Assembly (NCBI GenBank): GCA_910577665.1
Contig: CAJTOJ010000003.1
Span: forward strand, 120,852-184,851
Source: an uncultured Acetatifactor sp.
GTDB lineage: Bacteria > Bacillota > Clostridia > Lachnospirales > Lachnospiraceae
Length of the DNA stretch: 64,000 bases
Reading direction: 5' to 3'
Position 1 is the first letter of the stretch; the number at the start of each line of letters is the position of its first letter. This document shows, piece after piece, positions 25,754 through 34,252 of this stretch. The translations under genes and the position numbers were made by a program. The notes beneath the pieces were generated by a model. That model ran no database searches, was not told the origin of the DNA, and saw only the letters and a program-made list of their open reading frames with translations.

Positions 25754-27219
25754 AGGTCACTCCTCCTTTCCTTTAGTGCCAGGAGCATTTTGTCCTTTCT
25801 CTTCGCGTCCCTTACCCTGGCAGAGCCAAGAACCAGGAGGGCCGCCAGGATCACCGTAAAGAACACTCCCGCGAAATGATTCCTAAGCCAGTCATTGCGC
25901 AGTATCTTCTTGGACTGGGAATAGATTTCCGTGGCCACGCCGGACAGTTTCGCATATTCCTCGGACAGGCCATATTCCCCCTGGTCATAATAGATCTCTG
26001 CCATGGCGTAGTATGCATAGAAGAAATTGGCATCCATGGTGGTAATCTCCTGGAAATACGCCAGGGATTCCTCCAGCATTCCCTGGTTATACAGGGACAG
26101 GCCTTCTGCAATCTGTTCTCCGAAATATGTCTGCTGAAAAACTGTCACATTGTTTTTCGTGGAGTCCAGCACCACCACCCGGTTTCCTATGGTATCCACT
26201 GCCGTTGCACTCCTAAAGGTTCCCCGCACACTGCCGCTTCCACCGAAGATGGCAACCTGGAACCCTGTGTTGTCATACATGAATATCCTTCCTGTATTTC
26301 CATCCAGTGCATAGATAAACCGGTTGTCATCCACAGCCACATCCACATAGCTGGTATTGTATTTCCCACCATCCGGCTCGTCTCCCCAGTCCCTGTAGGA
26401 CAGCAGGATATTCTCCCCCAGGGGATTCAGTTTCCGGATCATTGCCGAATCCTTCGGTGCATCGGAATATGCTGTCACCGTATAGATGAATCCTTCCTCA
26501 TCAATGTCAAAATTTGAGAACTCCACTGGCACAAAGCTGCTCATCTTGGCCCTCTGGGCCTCGCTTGCCAGTTCCCGCATCAAGGCCTGGAAGACTACCG
26601 ATGCCGTTACATCCACCTTGTTCCTTCCATAGAACCCCAGAAACTCCCCATTGGAATCAATCATATAGGCGCCCTGCGTGGAATTCTCACTGATCATATA
26701 GAGGGTGCCCACTGTATCCATCACCACGTTTCTGGGGGCAAAGGTGATATTATCTGTCAGCAGCACAGAGTCGGGCCTGGTAATCTCCTTCTGGTACCGG
26801 CCCTGCCCATCCAGTACCAGAACCCGGTTATTCTTCAAGTCTGACAGGTAAATGTCCCCTGCAGGCGATACATAAATCCCCCTGGCTCCTGTTATGTCCA
26901 GCATCTCACCCTGGACGGAAATATCCTCCAGCACCCTGCTCACCTGAAAGGAATCATCCAGTACCACAATTCTGTTGTTCCCACTGTCAAGTATGTAGAT
27001 CAAGGAATTATCGTACACATAAAGATCTGATGGAGCGTTGAAACTGCCCACACCAAGCCCTTTCCCATTATAGCTAGCCTCTGCCACATACACAGACTGC
27101 GCCGGCACCGGTTCATCGAACTGGTTATACCGGTAGTCTGCTGATACCGGGCTTGCCGGTACGGCTGCCAGACACATACTGACGCCCAGAAAAAATGCCG
27201 TCATTCTTCTTTTTTTCAT
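25750..27219 (-). CDS. Membrane-anchored NHL/beta-propeller protein
   Basis: 489 aa. A signal peptide (MKKRRMTAFFLG ... VSA) is followed by about five NHL-type propeller blades (residues about 50-345), recognisable from repeated patterns such as LYVYDNSLIYILDSGNNRIVVLD, IYLSDLKNNRVLVLD, LYMISE, FIYALDGNTGRIFMYD and VVVLDSTKNNVTVF. A helical, TPR-like part (about 350-430: EGLSLYNQGMLEESLAYFQE) and one C-terminal membrane helix follow. The start at 27219 is supported by the signal peptide; the SD is weak (GGGG). It may scaffold or sense oligosaccharide at the cell surface. Its gene is coupled to the Yip1-like gene. Confidence 0.8.
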   Translation of the reverse strand: MKKRRMTAFFLGVSMCLAAVPASPVSADYRYNQFDEPVPAQSVYVAEASYNGKGLGVGSFNAPSDLYVYDNSLIYILDSGNNRIVVLDDSFQVSRVLEDISVQGEMLDITGARGIYVSPAGDIYLSDLKNNRVLVLDGQGRYQKEITRPDSVLLTDNITFAPRNVVMDTVGTLYMISENSTQGAYMIDSNGEFLGFYGRNKVDVTASVVFQALMRELASEAQRAKMSSFVPVEFSNFDIDEEGFIYTVTAYSDAPKDSAMIRKLNPLGENILLSYRDWGDEPDGGKYNTSYVDVAVDDNRFIYALDGNTGRIFMYDNTGFQVAIFGGSGSVRGTFRSATAVDTIGNRVVVLDSTKNNVTVFQQTYFGEQIAEGLSLYNQGMLEESLAYFQEITTMDANFFYAYYAMAEIYYDQGEYGLSEEYAKLSGVATEIYSQSKKILRNDWLRNHFAGVFFTVILAALLVLGSARVRDAKRKDKMLLALKERRSDL

Positions 27220-27232
27220 ATTTATACCCCGT

Positions 27233-27273
27233 GCCCGCTTCATAAGAGGGTGTGTAAACACTCCTCTTTGGGC
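27233..27273 (-). repeat. Leader-hairpin repeat, expanded copy upstream of propeller gene
   Basis: Outer arms GCCC/GGGC enclose a second stem AGAGG...CCTCT with an inner GTGT/ACAC. The flank ATACCAATC matches the heparinase copy. The same expanded form, with a GTTTAC core, stands before the FAD oxidoreductase at 51096-51140. Confidence 0.6.
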
Positions 27274-27348
27274 ATACCAATCAAATGTGCCGTATAACTT
27301 CTTCGCCATATGCCCTTTGGCATAAATGTTAAGAGTTTTTCTCACACT

Positions 27349-28242
27349 TCATTCCTTGATTCCTGCATGTGCCATAGTTTCCATGATGCTGCTCTGTGTC
27401 ACCAGGAACATGATAATCGGAGGAACCAGCATCACCAGCGCTGCCGCTGCCGCCACCCCTGCACGGGAAATCCCTCCCGACTGGATCTGGGAAAGCGCCG
27501 TGGGAAACAGCTTGAGATTCTCCTTATAGATGTAATTGCCCCCTGTCATACTCCATATGCCCTGGAATGCAAAAATGATCTGTGTCAGCCAGGCCGGCTT
27601 CACCATAGGCATGACAATGTTGAAGAAAATCTGTAGTTCGTTCATGCCATCCACCCTGGCTGCCTCCAGCAGGGAATTGTTAATCTGCTCCATGAACTGC
27701 TTCATCAGGAAAAGTCCCATGGAGGAAGCCACCACCGGAAGAATCAATGCCCAGTAGGTATTGATGATGTGCAGCTTCGCCATGACGATGTATCTGGGCA
27801 GTTCAATGACGCCGCCTGTGAAGAGCAGGGACACCGTCACCAGTTTAAACAGGACCTTCTTCCCCGGAAAACTGTGTTTTGCCAGGGGATATGCCGCCAT
27901 GGAGGAAATAATGACATTGCCTGCCGTGCCCACGATGCTCACAAACACACTGTTGAACAGGTACCTGGAGAACGGCACCCACAGCCCGCCTGCAAGCTGC
28001 CCGATGAGCTTAAAGTTCTTGGTGGTAGGGTTCTGCACGGTAAACCTTGGCGGGAAGATAAAGATCTCTTCCATGGGCTTAAATGCCTGGACAGTGGAAT
28101 ATACGATTGGAAGTGCCATAAATGCCCCCAGCACAAGCAGCATCAGGGCCACCAGCATATTTCCTCCCACGGAACGGTTCAACTGCTTCGTTCGCATTTC
28201 CCTGTTCCTGTCAGATTTCAGTAATTGTTTCCTTCTCCTCAT
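27349..28242 (-). CDS. Carbohydrate ABC transporter permease (MalG/LplC type)
   Basis: 297 aa with a very basic N terminus and six membrane helices from about residue 30. The EAA motif is LLEAARVDGMNELQIFFNIVMP around 205. An in-frame ATG 15 codons downstream (MRTKQLNRS) is a possible alternative start. It is 20 bases behind the partner permease. This second permease pair, with the large binding protein upstream, makes the operon a double transporter. Confidence 0.92.
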   Translation of the reverse strand: MRRRKQLLKSDRNREMRTKQLNRSVGGNMLVALMLLVLGAFMALPIVYSTVQAFKPMEEIFIFPPRFTVQNPTTKNFKLIGQLAGGLWVPFSRYLFNSVFVSIVGTAGNVIISSMAAYPLAKHSFPGKKVLFKLVTVSLLFTGGVIELPRYIVMAKLHIINTYWALILPVVASSMGLFLMKQFMEQINNSLLEAARVDGMNELQIFFNIVMPMVKPAWLTQIIFAFQGIWSMTGGNYIYKENLKLFPTALSQIQSGGISRAGVAAAAALVMLVPPIIMFLVTQSSIMETMAHAGIKE

Positions 28243-28262
28243 ATACCTATCCCCATTCCTTC

Positions 28263-29219
28263 CTAATCCTTTTCTACCAATACGGACTGAATCACCTTAT
28301 TGATCAGCAGCATGATCAGCAGCAGAACCGTTGCCGTTGCGCAGGCATATCCCATGTCATAGCGCACACTGCCATAGTCATGGATATGGGTCATGATGGT
28401 GTGTGCCGAATAATTGGTACTGGGGAACCCGGCAAGCTGTATGGATATATTCCCCACTGCAAATGCAGAAGATATCTGCATCACAGCCCCGAAGAGCATC
28501 TGCTGCTTCATGGAAGGAACCGTCAGGTAGACCAGCTCCTGGAAGCGGTTCTTGATGCCGTCGATGGCCCCCGCCTCATAGATAGAGCGGTCTACCACCT
28601 TGAACCCGGCCATGAATGCCAGGAACCCGGCCCCCAGGCTCAGCCAGAGCTGTACGATGATCAGTGCCAGCATCACGAATTTCTCATCGGTAAACCATTT
28701 GATGGGGTCATCGATGATTCCCAGGTCCAGAAATGTCATCAAGAAGGAATTCACAAGCCCATACTGGTCATCCGAGAAAATATACTGCCAGATCATGTAC
28801 ATATTGCCGGACAGGCTGGGGGCATAGAATACCAGTGTCAGAAATACCCGGACCGGCTTGGGGAAATCATTGATAAACCACGCCAGGATAAAGCACAGCA
28901 CATACCCGATGGGACCTGTGATCACTGCAAATACAATGGTGTTCTTAATGGCAAGGAGAAAGATCTCATCATTCAAAAACAGCGCCTTATAATTGGACAG
29001 CCCGATGAACTCCGGGACATTCAGCATATTGAAGTAGGTAAAGCCCAGAACAATTGCCGCCGCCACCGGGATAATGGTAAATATGGTAAACAGGATAAAG
29101 TAGGGCGCAAGCAGCATATAGCTTGCCTTGCTTTTCTTCATCTGCTGCCAGAGACTCAGCGAGCTTTTCTGACGCTTTGGGAAGAAAACCCTCCATATAT
29201 ATCGCACTTGCTCTCTCAT
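28263..29219 (-). CDS. Carbohydrate ABC transporter permease (MalF/LplB type)
   Basis: 318 aa with six membrane helices from about residue 33. The EAA motif is IYEAGAIDGIKNRFQELVYLTVP around 232. Its ATG overlaps the TGA of the preceding binding protein (ATGA), so the two are translationally coupled. It pairs with the permease at 27349-28242. Confidence 0.92.
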   Translation of the reverse strand: MREQVRYIWRVFFPKRQKSSLSLWQQMKKSKASYMLLAPYFILFTIFTIIPVAAAIVLGFTYFNMLNVPEFIGLSNYKALFLNDEIFLLAIKNTIVFAVITGPIGYVLCFILAWFINDFPKPVRVFLTLVFYAPSLSGNMYMIWQYIFSDDQYGLVNSFLMTFLDLGIIDDPIKWFTDEKFVMLALIIVQLWLSLGAGFLAFMAGFKVVDRSIYEAGAIDGIKNRFQELVYLTVPSMKQQMLFGAVMQISSAFAVGNISIQLAGFPSTNYSAHTIMTHIHDYGSVRYDMGYACATATVLLLIMLLINKVIQSVLVEKD

Positions 29220-32122
29220 TGTCCTTCCTCCCCCCCGGCAGTGTCCAGTCCGAATTCTTTCCGCTTTCTGGTGATCTCTTCATTGATATATTTTGTCTGC
29301 AGGCGCATTGCATACCTGGGAAACTGTCCGCTGTAGCAGATGCTCCTAAAGGCGTTGGTCAGTCCCCTGGCCGTGTAGTAGCTACCTGGAAGCTGCGGAA
29401 TGCCAACAATGCTCTCCCAGGCGTTTTTCAGTTCCTCCAGTTCGGTGTCCGACCAGGGCAGCATGGCCAGGGTTTCCCGGTTGGCCGGCGTGAACCTGGC
29501 CGAAGCCCCCAGCATGCCTTCCAGGGAAATAGCATACTGCGCCTTCACTTCATCCTCGCTCCACCACTTCATGAATTCCCATGCCGCCTCCTTGTCCTCA
29601 CAGGAATCCAGCATGACCGTCCCTGTGACAGTGGCATTCTGGGTATCGTTGATACTGCCGTCCCCGTTTTCCATACCGGGAATGGGTACCATCGCCCACA
29701 GGCCGTTGATCTCCGGTGCCGCTACCATCAGCTGGTTGTACATATTGTAAGGCTGGATGGACATCACCAGTTCACCGGAGCGGAACCTGGAATAAAAGTC
29801 CGTCTTGATCTCAAATCCATATTTTACATATAAGTCCGTGTAGGTAGTCATGGCATCAATGGCTGTCTGGGAGTCTAAGAGGGATCTCGTCCCGTCCTCA
29901 CTGTAATAGGAGCCGCCATTCTGCAAAAATACCGCCGGGAAAATATCCTGTACCGTGATCTGCAGGTTGTTCCTCTGGATCACCGGCAGGATGGCATAGA
30001 AGTCTTCCCAGGTCCGGGGTGCCTGGATCCCCAGTTCCCCAAACACATCCGTGCGGTAGAACAGCATGTTGAATACCTGGGTGTCCGGCAGGGCATACAG
30101 ACCGCCTTCATACCAAAAGGGAACCAGCGCCGAATCATAGAATCTCCCCAGCACTGTCTCATAGTCTTCGAACTTTGTCAGATCCTGAAGCGCCCCCCGT
30201 ATCGCAAAATTAACCGGCTGGTCTTCCGCTATCATAAGCGCCACATCAGGCCCCATGCCTGCCAGCGTGGCCTCGATCAAGGATCCCTGCACTAACTGCA
30301 AGTCCACCGTAATACCTGTCCTCGGCGTAAAGCTTTCATCAATCAGATCCTTGATGACCTGCGCCTGGTCCCGTCCGACTGTTCCCGATGCGGCTGTCCC
30401 GGATGCCGTATTCAGCCACACCGTAATCGACCTGCTCCCCTCATCCGTGCTGCCGGATCCCACCGAGAGAGCAGAATCATCAAAAGATGCCAGGAACCGC
30501 CTCACAGAATACCAGGACCGGGAGAGGAAATCCGTCCCATCCTCCGGCTCTGCCATATCCGGTGACTTTAAGAACAGGTAATCCAGCAGCAGTCCCTGGG
30601 ACTGTATGTCCACCAGCCAGGATCCCACCGCGCTGATATTGTCCTTGAAGCCGGACAGCCGCACCGGGATCTCCTCCGTGTCCTCTATGAAGCTGTCAAG
30701 CTGCACCCGCAGGGTCTCCAGGATAGCTGTCTTGCTTCCCCGCTTCCCCACCATCCCGATGATCTTGTCCGTCTCTTCCGCCAGGGTATTCCGGCATTCC
30801 TGCATAGTCTCTACCAGTCCCGGGATCCGCTCCTCCAGATAATAATCCGTATAAGTATCCGGGCTGGTGCTTGTGATCATGATGATCTGGCGGTACAGGT
30901 CGTTCACCTGGTAGACACAGTCACTGACATTCCGCAGGGTATCCGCAAATTCCCCCATGGTACACATTGCCTTGATGACATGGATACCTTTTGTCAGATA
31001 TATCTTATATGGCTCCCCATCCTCACCGGAGAAAGTGGCTATCTGCCATTCATCGTCATAGCCGAATTCCACCCGGCCCAGTTCCGCAAAGAGCAGCTCG
31101 TCATCCAGGTAGAAGGCCCTGCTGGTAAACAGTCCGTCCAGGAAATTCTGTTTATACCTACAGCCCAGGTTGTAATATCCATCCTCCGGGACATCCACTT
31201 CCCACGAAATCCACTGTCCCGTTGTATTCCAGAGGCTGCCACCTATGGTGTTAATCCGTATGTACTTGGCATGATTATATTGGCCCGCGCTGTCCTGAGT
31301 TGCCAGGTTCACCCTGTCATACCCGGAATAGAGCACGGAATCAGATTTATACAGAGGGACTTCTGCCTGAATCTTCACCATCTGTCCGGAAGAATCGGCC
31401 CCCTTGCCCTCTCTTATGTACTCTTCATAGGAAACCGCATCCGTGGCCCCTTTCAGTTCCAGTCCCTTTATACCAAGTTCCGTTCCACCGCCTGTAATCC
31501 GGATGGTATTGGCTCCCTTCTTCAAGTAAAACCGGTAAGCGCCATCGTAATAGCCATTGGTATTCATAAGGGTATGCTTCTGCCAGTCACAGACCAGTTC
31601 CTGCTGGGGCGCGATTTCATTGCCCACACTGTCTGTCCTGATCCGGGTGGCATCTTGGAAAATCCTGGGTACGCTTATCTCCCGGGCCTCTGTAAAAGGA
31701 TGCTCCCCGTTGACCTCTATTCCCAGAGACAAATTCCTGTCCGAAGCCTCCGTAGAGGAATATTCCAATGCAATATAGTACATTCCCTCCGACTCCAGGG
31801 AAAAACCGTACTCCGCATAACTGTCCCCTTTCTGAAACAGAAGGGTTCCTTCCTGTAAACGTACATCCCCGCCTGTCTGGGTAAGGGCATCTTCTCCAAT
31901 ATAAAGTGTCTCTGCCTGGCCAGGAAGTACGCCTGGTGCAGTACCCGCATGTCTTTCCAGATATTCCGCATAGGAATCATTCGATGATACAAAAGCGGCA
32001 TCCGGCAGTCCGGTATCCGCTGTGTCTGCCTGCGCCGTCATCCCAAAGCCTGGCGAAAGGATACCTGCCAGCAGGCTTGCGATTAGCAGGACAGACAATT
32101 TGAAGCAACTCGCTTTTTTCAA
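29216..32122 (-). CDS. Very large solute-binding protein with N-terminal extension
   Basis: 968 aa, about twice the normal size. It starts with TTG at 32122 with AGGAGG nine bases upstream; no ATG is available nearby. A signal peptide without lipobox Cys (ending MTAQA) is followed by two beta-sandwich modules that look like carbohydrate-binding domains (about 60-235 with ...YYIALEYSSTEAS..., and about 245-400 with ...GYYNLGCRYKQ). A helical linker (about 400-560) leads to a C-terminal family 1 solute-binding domain (about 575-950: SITVWLNTASG, VALMIAEDQPVNFAIRGALQDL, GSYYTARG). With no lipid anchor it may be held by another protein of the operon or be released. Confidence 0.88.
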   Translation of the reverse strand: MKKASCFKLSVLLIASLLAGILSPGFGMTAQADTADTGLPDAAFVSSNDSYAEYLERHAGTAPGVLPGQAETLYIGEDALTQTGGDVRLQEGTLLFQKGDSYAEYGFSLESEGMYYIALEYSSTEASDRNLSLGIEVNGEHPFTEAREISVPRIFQDATRIRTDSVGNEIAPQQELVCDWQKHTLMNTNGYYDGAYRFYLKKGANTIRITGGGTELGIKGLELKGATDAVSYEEYIREGKGADSSGQMVKIQAEVPLYKSDSVLYSGYDRVNLATQDSAGQYNHAKYIRINTIGGSLWNTTGQWISWEVDVPEDGYYNLGCRYKQNFLDGLFTSRAFYLDDELLFAELGRVEFGYDDEWQIATFSGEDGEPYKIYLTKGIHVIKAMCTMGEFADTLRNVSDCVYQVNDLYRQIIMITSTSPDTYTDYYLEERIPGLVETMQECRNTLAEETDKIIGMVGKRGSKTAILETLRVQLDSFIEDTEEIPVRLSGFKDNISAVGSWLVDIQSQGLLLDYLFLKSPDMAEPEDGTDFLSRSWYSVRRFLASFDDSALSVGSGSTDEGSRSITVWLNTASGTAASGTVGRDQAQVIKDLIDESFTPRTGITVDLQLVQGSLIEATLAGMGPDVALMIAEDQPVNFAIRGALQDLTKFEDYETVLGRFYDSALVPFWYEGGLYALPDTQVFNMLFYRTDVFGELGIQAPRTWEDFYAILPVIQRNNLQITVQDIFPAVFLQNGGSYYSEDGTRSLLDSQTAIDAMTTYTDLYVKYGFEIKTDFYSRFRSGELVMSIQPYNMYNQLMVAAPEINGLWAMVPIPGMENGDGSINDTQNATVTGTVMLDSCEDKEAAWEFMKWWSEDEVKAQYAISLEGMLGASARFTPANRETLAMLPWSDTELEELKNAWESIVGIPQLPGSYYTARGLTNAFRSICYSGQFPRYAMRLQTKYINEEITRKRKEFGLDTAGGEEGQ

Positions 32123-32161
32123 ATCCTTCAGCCTCCTCTACTGCTTTTCCAATACAGTGCC

Positions 32162-32190
32162 ATTTTAAATATCTATGGCTTCCCGGGCAA
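32162..32190 (-). promoter_or_regulatory. Probable promoter of the ten-gene uptake operon
   Basis: Leftward TTGCCC (32190-32185), a 17-base spacer and TAAAAT (32167-32162), about 40 bases before the TTG start. It lies downstream of a strong terminator, so a promoter is expected here. Confidence 0.45.
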
Positions 32191-32241
32191 TCAGACCTTT
32201 TACAGGTTGGAATGGTTCGTAAAAAATCGAAGTCTTCCACC

Positions 32242-32276
32242 AAAAAAGACTATGAAAAGAGTTAATTTTCATAGTC
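32242..32276 (-). terminator. Strong terminator after the third binding protein
   Basis: GACTATGAAAA (32248-32258) pairs perfectly with TTTTCATAGTC (32266-32276). On the leftward strand the stem is followed by six T. It separates the 32289 gene from the uptake operon. Confidence 0.85.
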
Positions 32277-32288
32277 CTTTCTTTAAAA

Positions 32289-33974
32289 TTATGAGTTGCC
32301 ATCCTGCCGCCGGTCCAGGAATTCCTGTAGTTGCCTCTCCAGTTCTTCCAGTATATCCTTCAGCCCATTCTCTTTTGCCTCCTCCACCGCCGTCCTAAGC
32401 ACCCCTTCAGGGTCATCCAGTATACCATTGCGAAGCGCAGGCCACACCCGGTTCAAGATCTGTGTGACTTTTACCATCTGTCTTCGCACCCTGCTTTCAT
32501 CAAAAACAAATCCATTCAGCGGCTTCTCAAAAAAAGTACTCTCCTGTAGCTCATATTTCCTGTAAGCCAGAATGTCCTCCGGCATAGCCACCGGGAACTT
32601 GACATAGTGAGTGTTCCATGTCATGGCATAGCCGGGGAAAACATAATAGTTACCCTTTTCATCTGCAAGCATCTCGTACCGCTCCCCACCCATTGCCCTC
32701 CAGTGGGTACCCTCGATTCCATGTTCGAACAGATCATGATTGTCCTCTGAGGCATAAAGCCAGTCCAGGAAACGGACCGTCTCCTCCACATGTTCCGAAA
32801 AGGCAGGGATACAGATATAGTTATTGGCCCGGTAGGAAGTCCCGATTGCCCGCTCTTCCCTGTTCCTGATGGCATCACTGATAATATATACCCCCAGAGA
32901 CGCACCTGGCACCTGTCCTTCCAGGAGACTGCTCACCTCTTCATAATCATCCAGGGTGGAGATATACGCGCCGCCCTGGCCTGACTGGAACACTGCCACC
33001 TGGTCTGTCCTGTTCAGGACATCTTCCTCACAATAGCGATTCCAGTTTCTGTATCCCTGCAGGCGCCCAATCAGGAAATCAAACTGCAGACCTTCCATAA
33101 AACCAGAAAAACCTTCCTCATCCCCCATCATCCCAACAGCCTCAATTTCTGACAGGGACTCGTCCATCTGCACCACAACCGTCACCTCACCAATGGTTAT
33201 GGGATACACCAGCCTCCTGGCCTGTTCCCTGGTCATCACAGTGCTTTCCGGATGGAAGCCGAAAAAGCCCCTGGAGCCATTCAGCACCAGTGGAATCATG
33301 TCCGGTTCCCCTGCCAGCAAAGCCTCCATATAGGCCTGCATATCTTCTACACTGTCTATGGACGGAATCCCATATTTCAGTGCCAGATCCTTCCTATAAT
33401 AAATACATGGAATCCCCGACCCATATGTCCGGAAGACCGGCAGGGCACATTGCTCCCCGTTGATCCGGTTGTTTTCCAGGGCAGCCCTGGAAAAGGCGCT
33501 ACGCAGGCCCGGATATTCCGGATTGTCCAGATAAGGACTTAAGTCCAGATAGACACCCCGCTCCTGCATTTCATACAGGTGGATCCAGTCCGCATCAAAT
33601 ACCAGGTCGTAATTCTCTTTGCCGGAGAGTTTCACGTCACTCAACACCTTGTATTCCGATGACCGGGCCACCCACTCCATCTCAATCCGGATCCCCAGTG
33701 TATCCTTCGTCCTCCTGTAGAATTCCTCCAGGACCTCCTCCATTCCATCCGGCTTCTGGCCAAATAGCAGAAAGCGCAGAACCGTATCTCCCTGTTCCTG
33801 TTTTTCCCTAAAAGTCATGACTATGCTGCCGATTCCCAATGCGGCTACAACCATGACCGCCAGGAATACCCACATCCACTTCCTGGCCCTGGCACCAGGA
33901 TTCACGGCTCCTCCCTCCTTGACACCGGGATACACTTTGCGAAAAGCCATTTTCCCCCCGTCTTTATTCTTCAT
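32289..33974 (-). CDS. Membrane-anchored extracellular solute-binding protein
   Basis: 561 aa from the ATG at 33974, chosen because AGGAGG lies about five bases upstream. A cytosolic basic segment of about 27 residues precedes one membrane helix (about 30-50, WMWVFLAVMVVAALG), so it is anchored by a helix and not by lipid. The rest resembles family 1 binding proteins (VLRFLLFGQKPDGMEEVLEEFYRR, YDLVFDADWIHLYEM). It stands divergent from the membrane-bound AraC regulator and is followed at once by a terminator, so it is transcribed alone. It might be a sensor partner of that regulator; this is a contextual inference. Confidence 0.85.
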   Translation of the reverse strand: MKNKDGGKMAFRKVYPGVKEGGAVNPGARARKWMWVFLAVMVVAALGIGSIVMTFREKQEQGDTVLRFLLFGQKPDGMEEVLEEFYRRTKDTLGIRIEMEWVARSSEYKVLSDVKLSGKENYDLVFDADWIHLYEMQERGVYLDLSPYLDNPEYPGLRSAFSRAALENNRINGEQCALPVFRTYGSGIPCIYYRKDLALKYGIPSIDSVEDMQAYMEALLAGEPDMIPLVLNGSRGFFGFHPESTVMTREQARRLVYPITIGEVTVVVQMDESLSEIEAVGMMGDEEGFSGFMEGLQFDFLIGRLQGYRNWNRYCEEDVLNRTDQVAVFQSGQGGAYISTLDDYEEVSSLLEGQVPGASLGVYIISDAIRNREERAIGTSYRANNYICIPAFSEHVEETVRFLDWLYASEDNHDLFEHGIEGTHWRAMGGERYEMLADEKGNYYVFPGYAMTWNTHYVKFPVAMPEDILAYRKYELQESTFFEKPLNGFVFDESRVRRQMVKVTQILNRVWPALRNGILDDPEGVLRTAVEEAKENGLKDILEELERQLQEFLDRRQDGNS

Positions 33975-34065
33975 ACATTCCTCCTTTATGATTGAAAAAA
34001 CGTGACATATATGATAAAATATAAATCGCTTAGCAAATAGCCCAGGCCGAACGAAATTTTTATAC

Positions 34066-34219
34066 TCAGCCAGTGGAAAGCGTATGGATGAAAATCGTGC
34101 TCGCACAAATTTTCATCCATTGATTTCCACTGAGGGAGCGCCATTTTATGAGTAAAGAGAGCTGCAAAGCAGCGGAGAGCGCCACAGGCGCGGCTTTACG
34201 AATGGCGTAGGCTGAACTT
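34066..34219. repeat. Long inverted-repeat element in divergent promoter region
   Basis: The ends are inverted: CAGCC...GGCTG. Inside are nested stems: AGTGGAAA (34072-34079) with TTTCCACT (34124-34131), ATGGATGAAAAT (34084-34095) with ATTTTCATCCAT (34109-34120), and CGCCATT (34139-34145) with AATGGCG (34201-34207). Related pieces are at 312-340, 54067-54117 and 63004-63015. No open frame in it looks real. It fills most of the gap between the binding protein and the AraC gene. Confidence 0.7.
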
Positions 34220-34252
34220 TTCATTAAAAAACCTAACAGAGGAAATGCCCCT

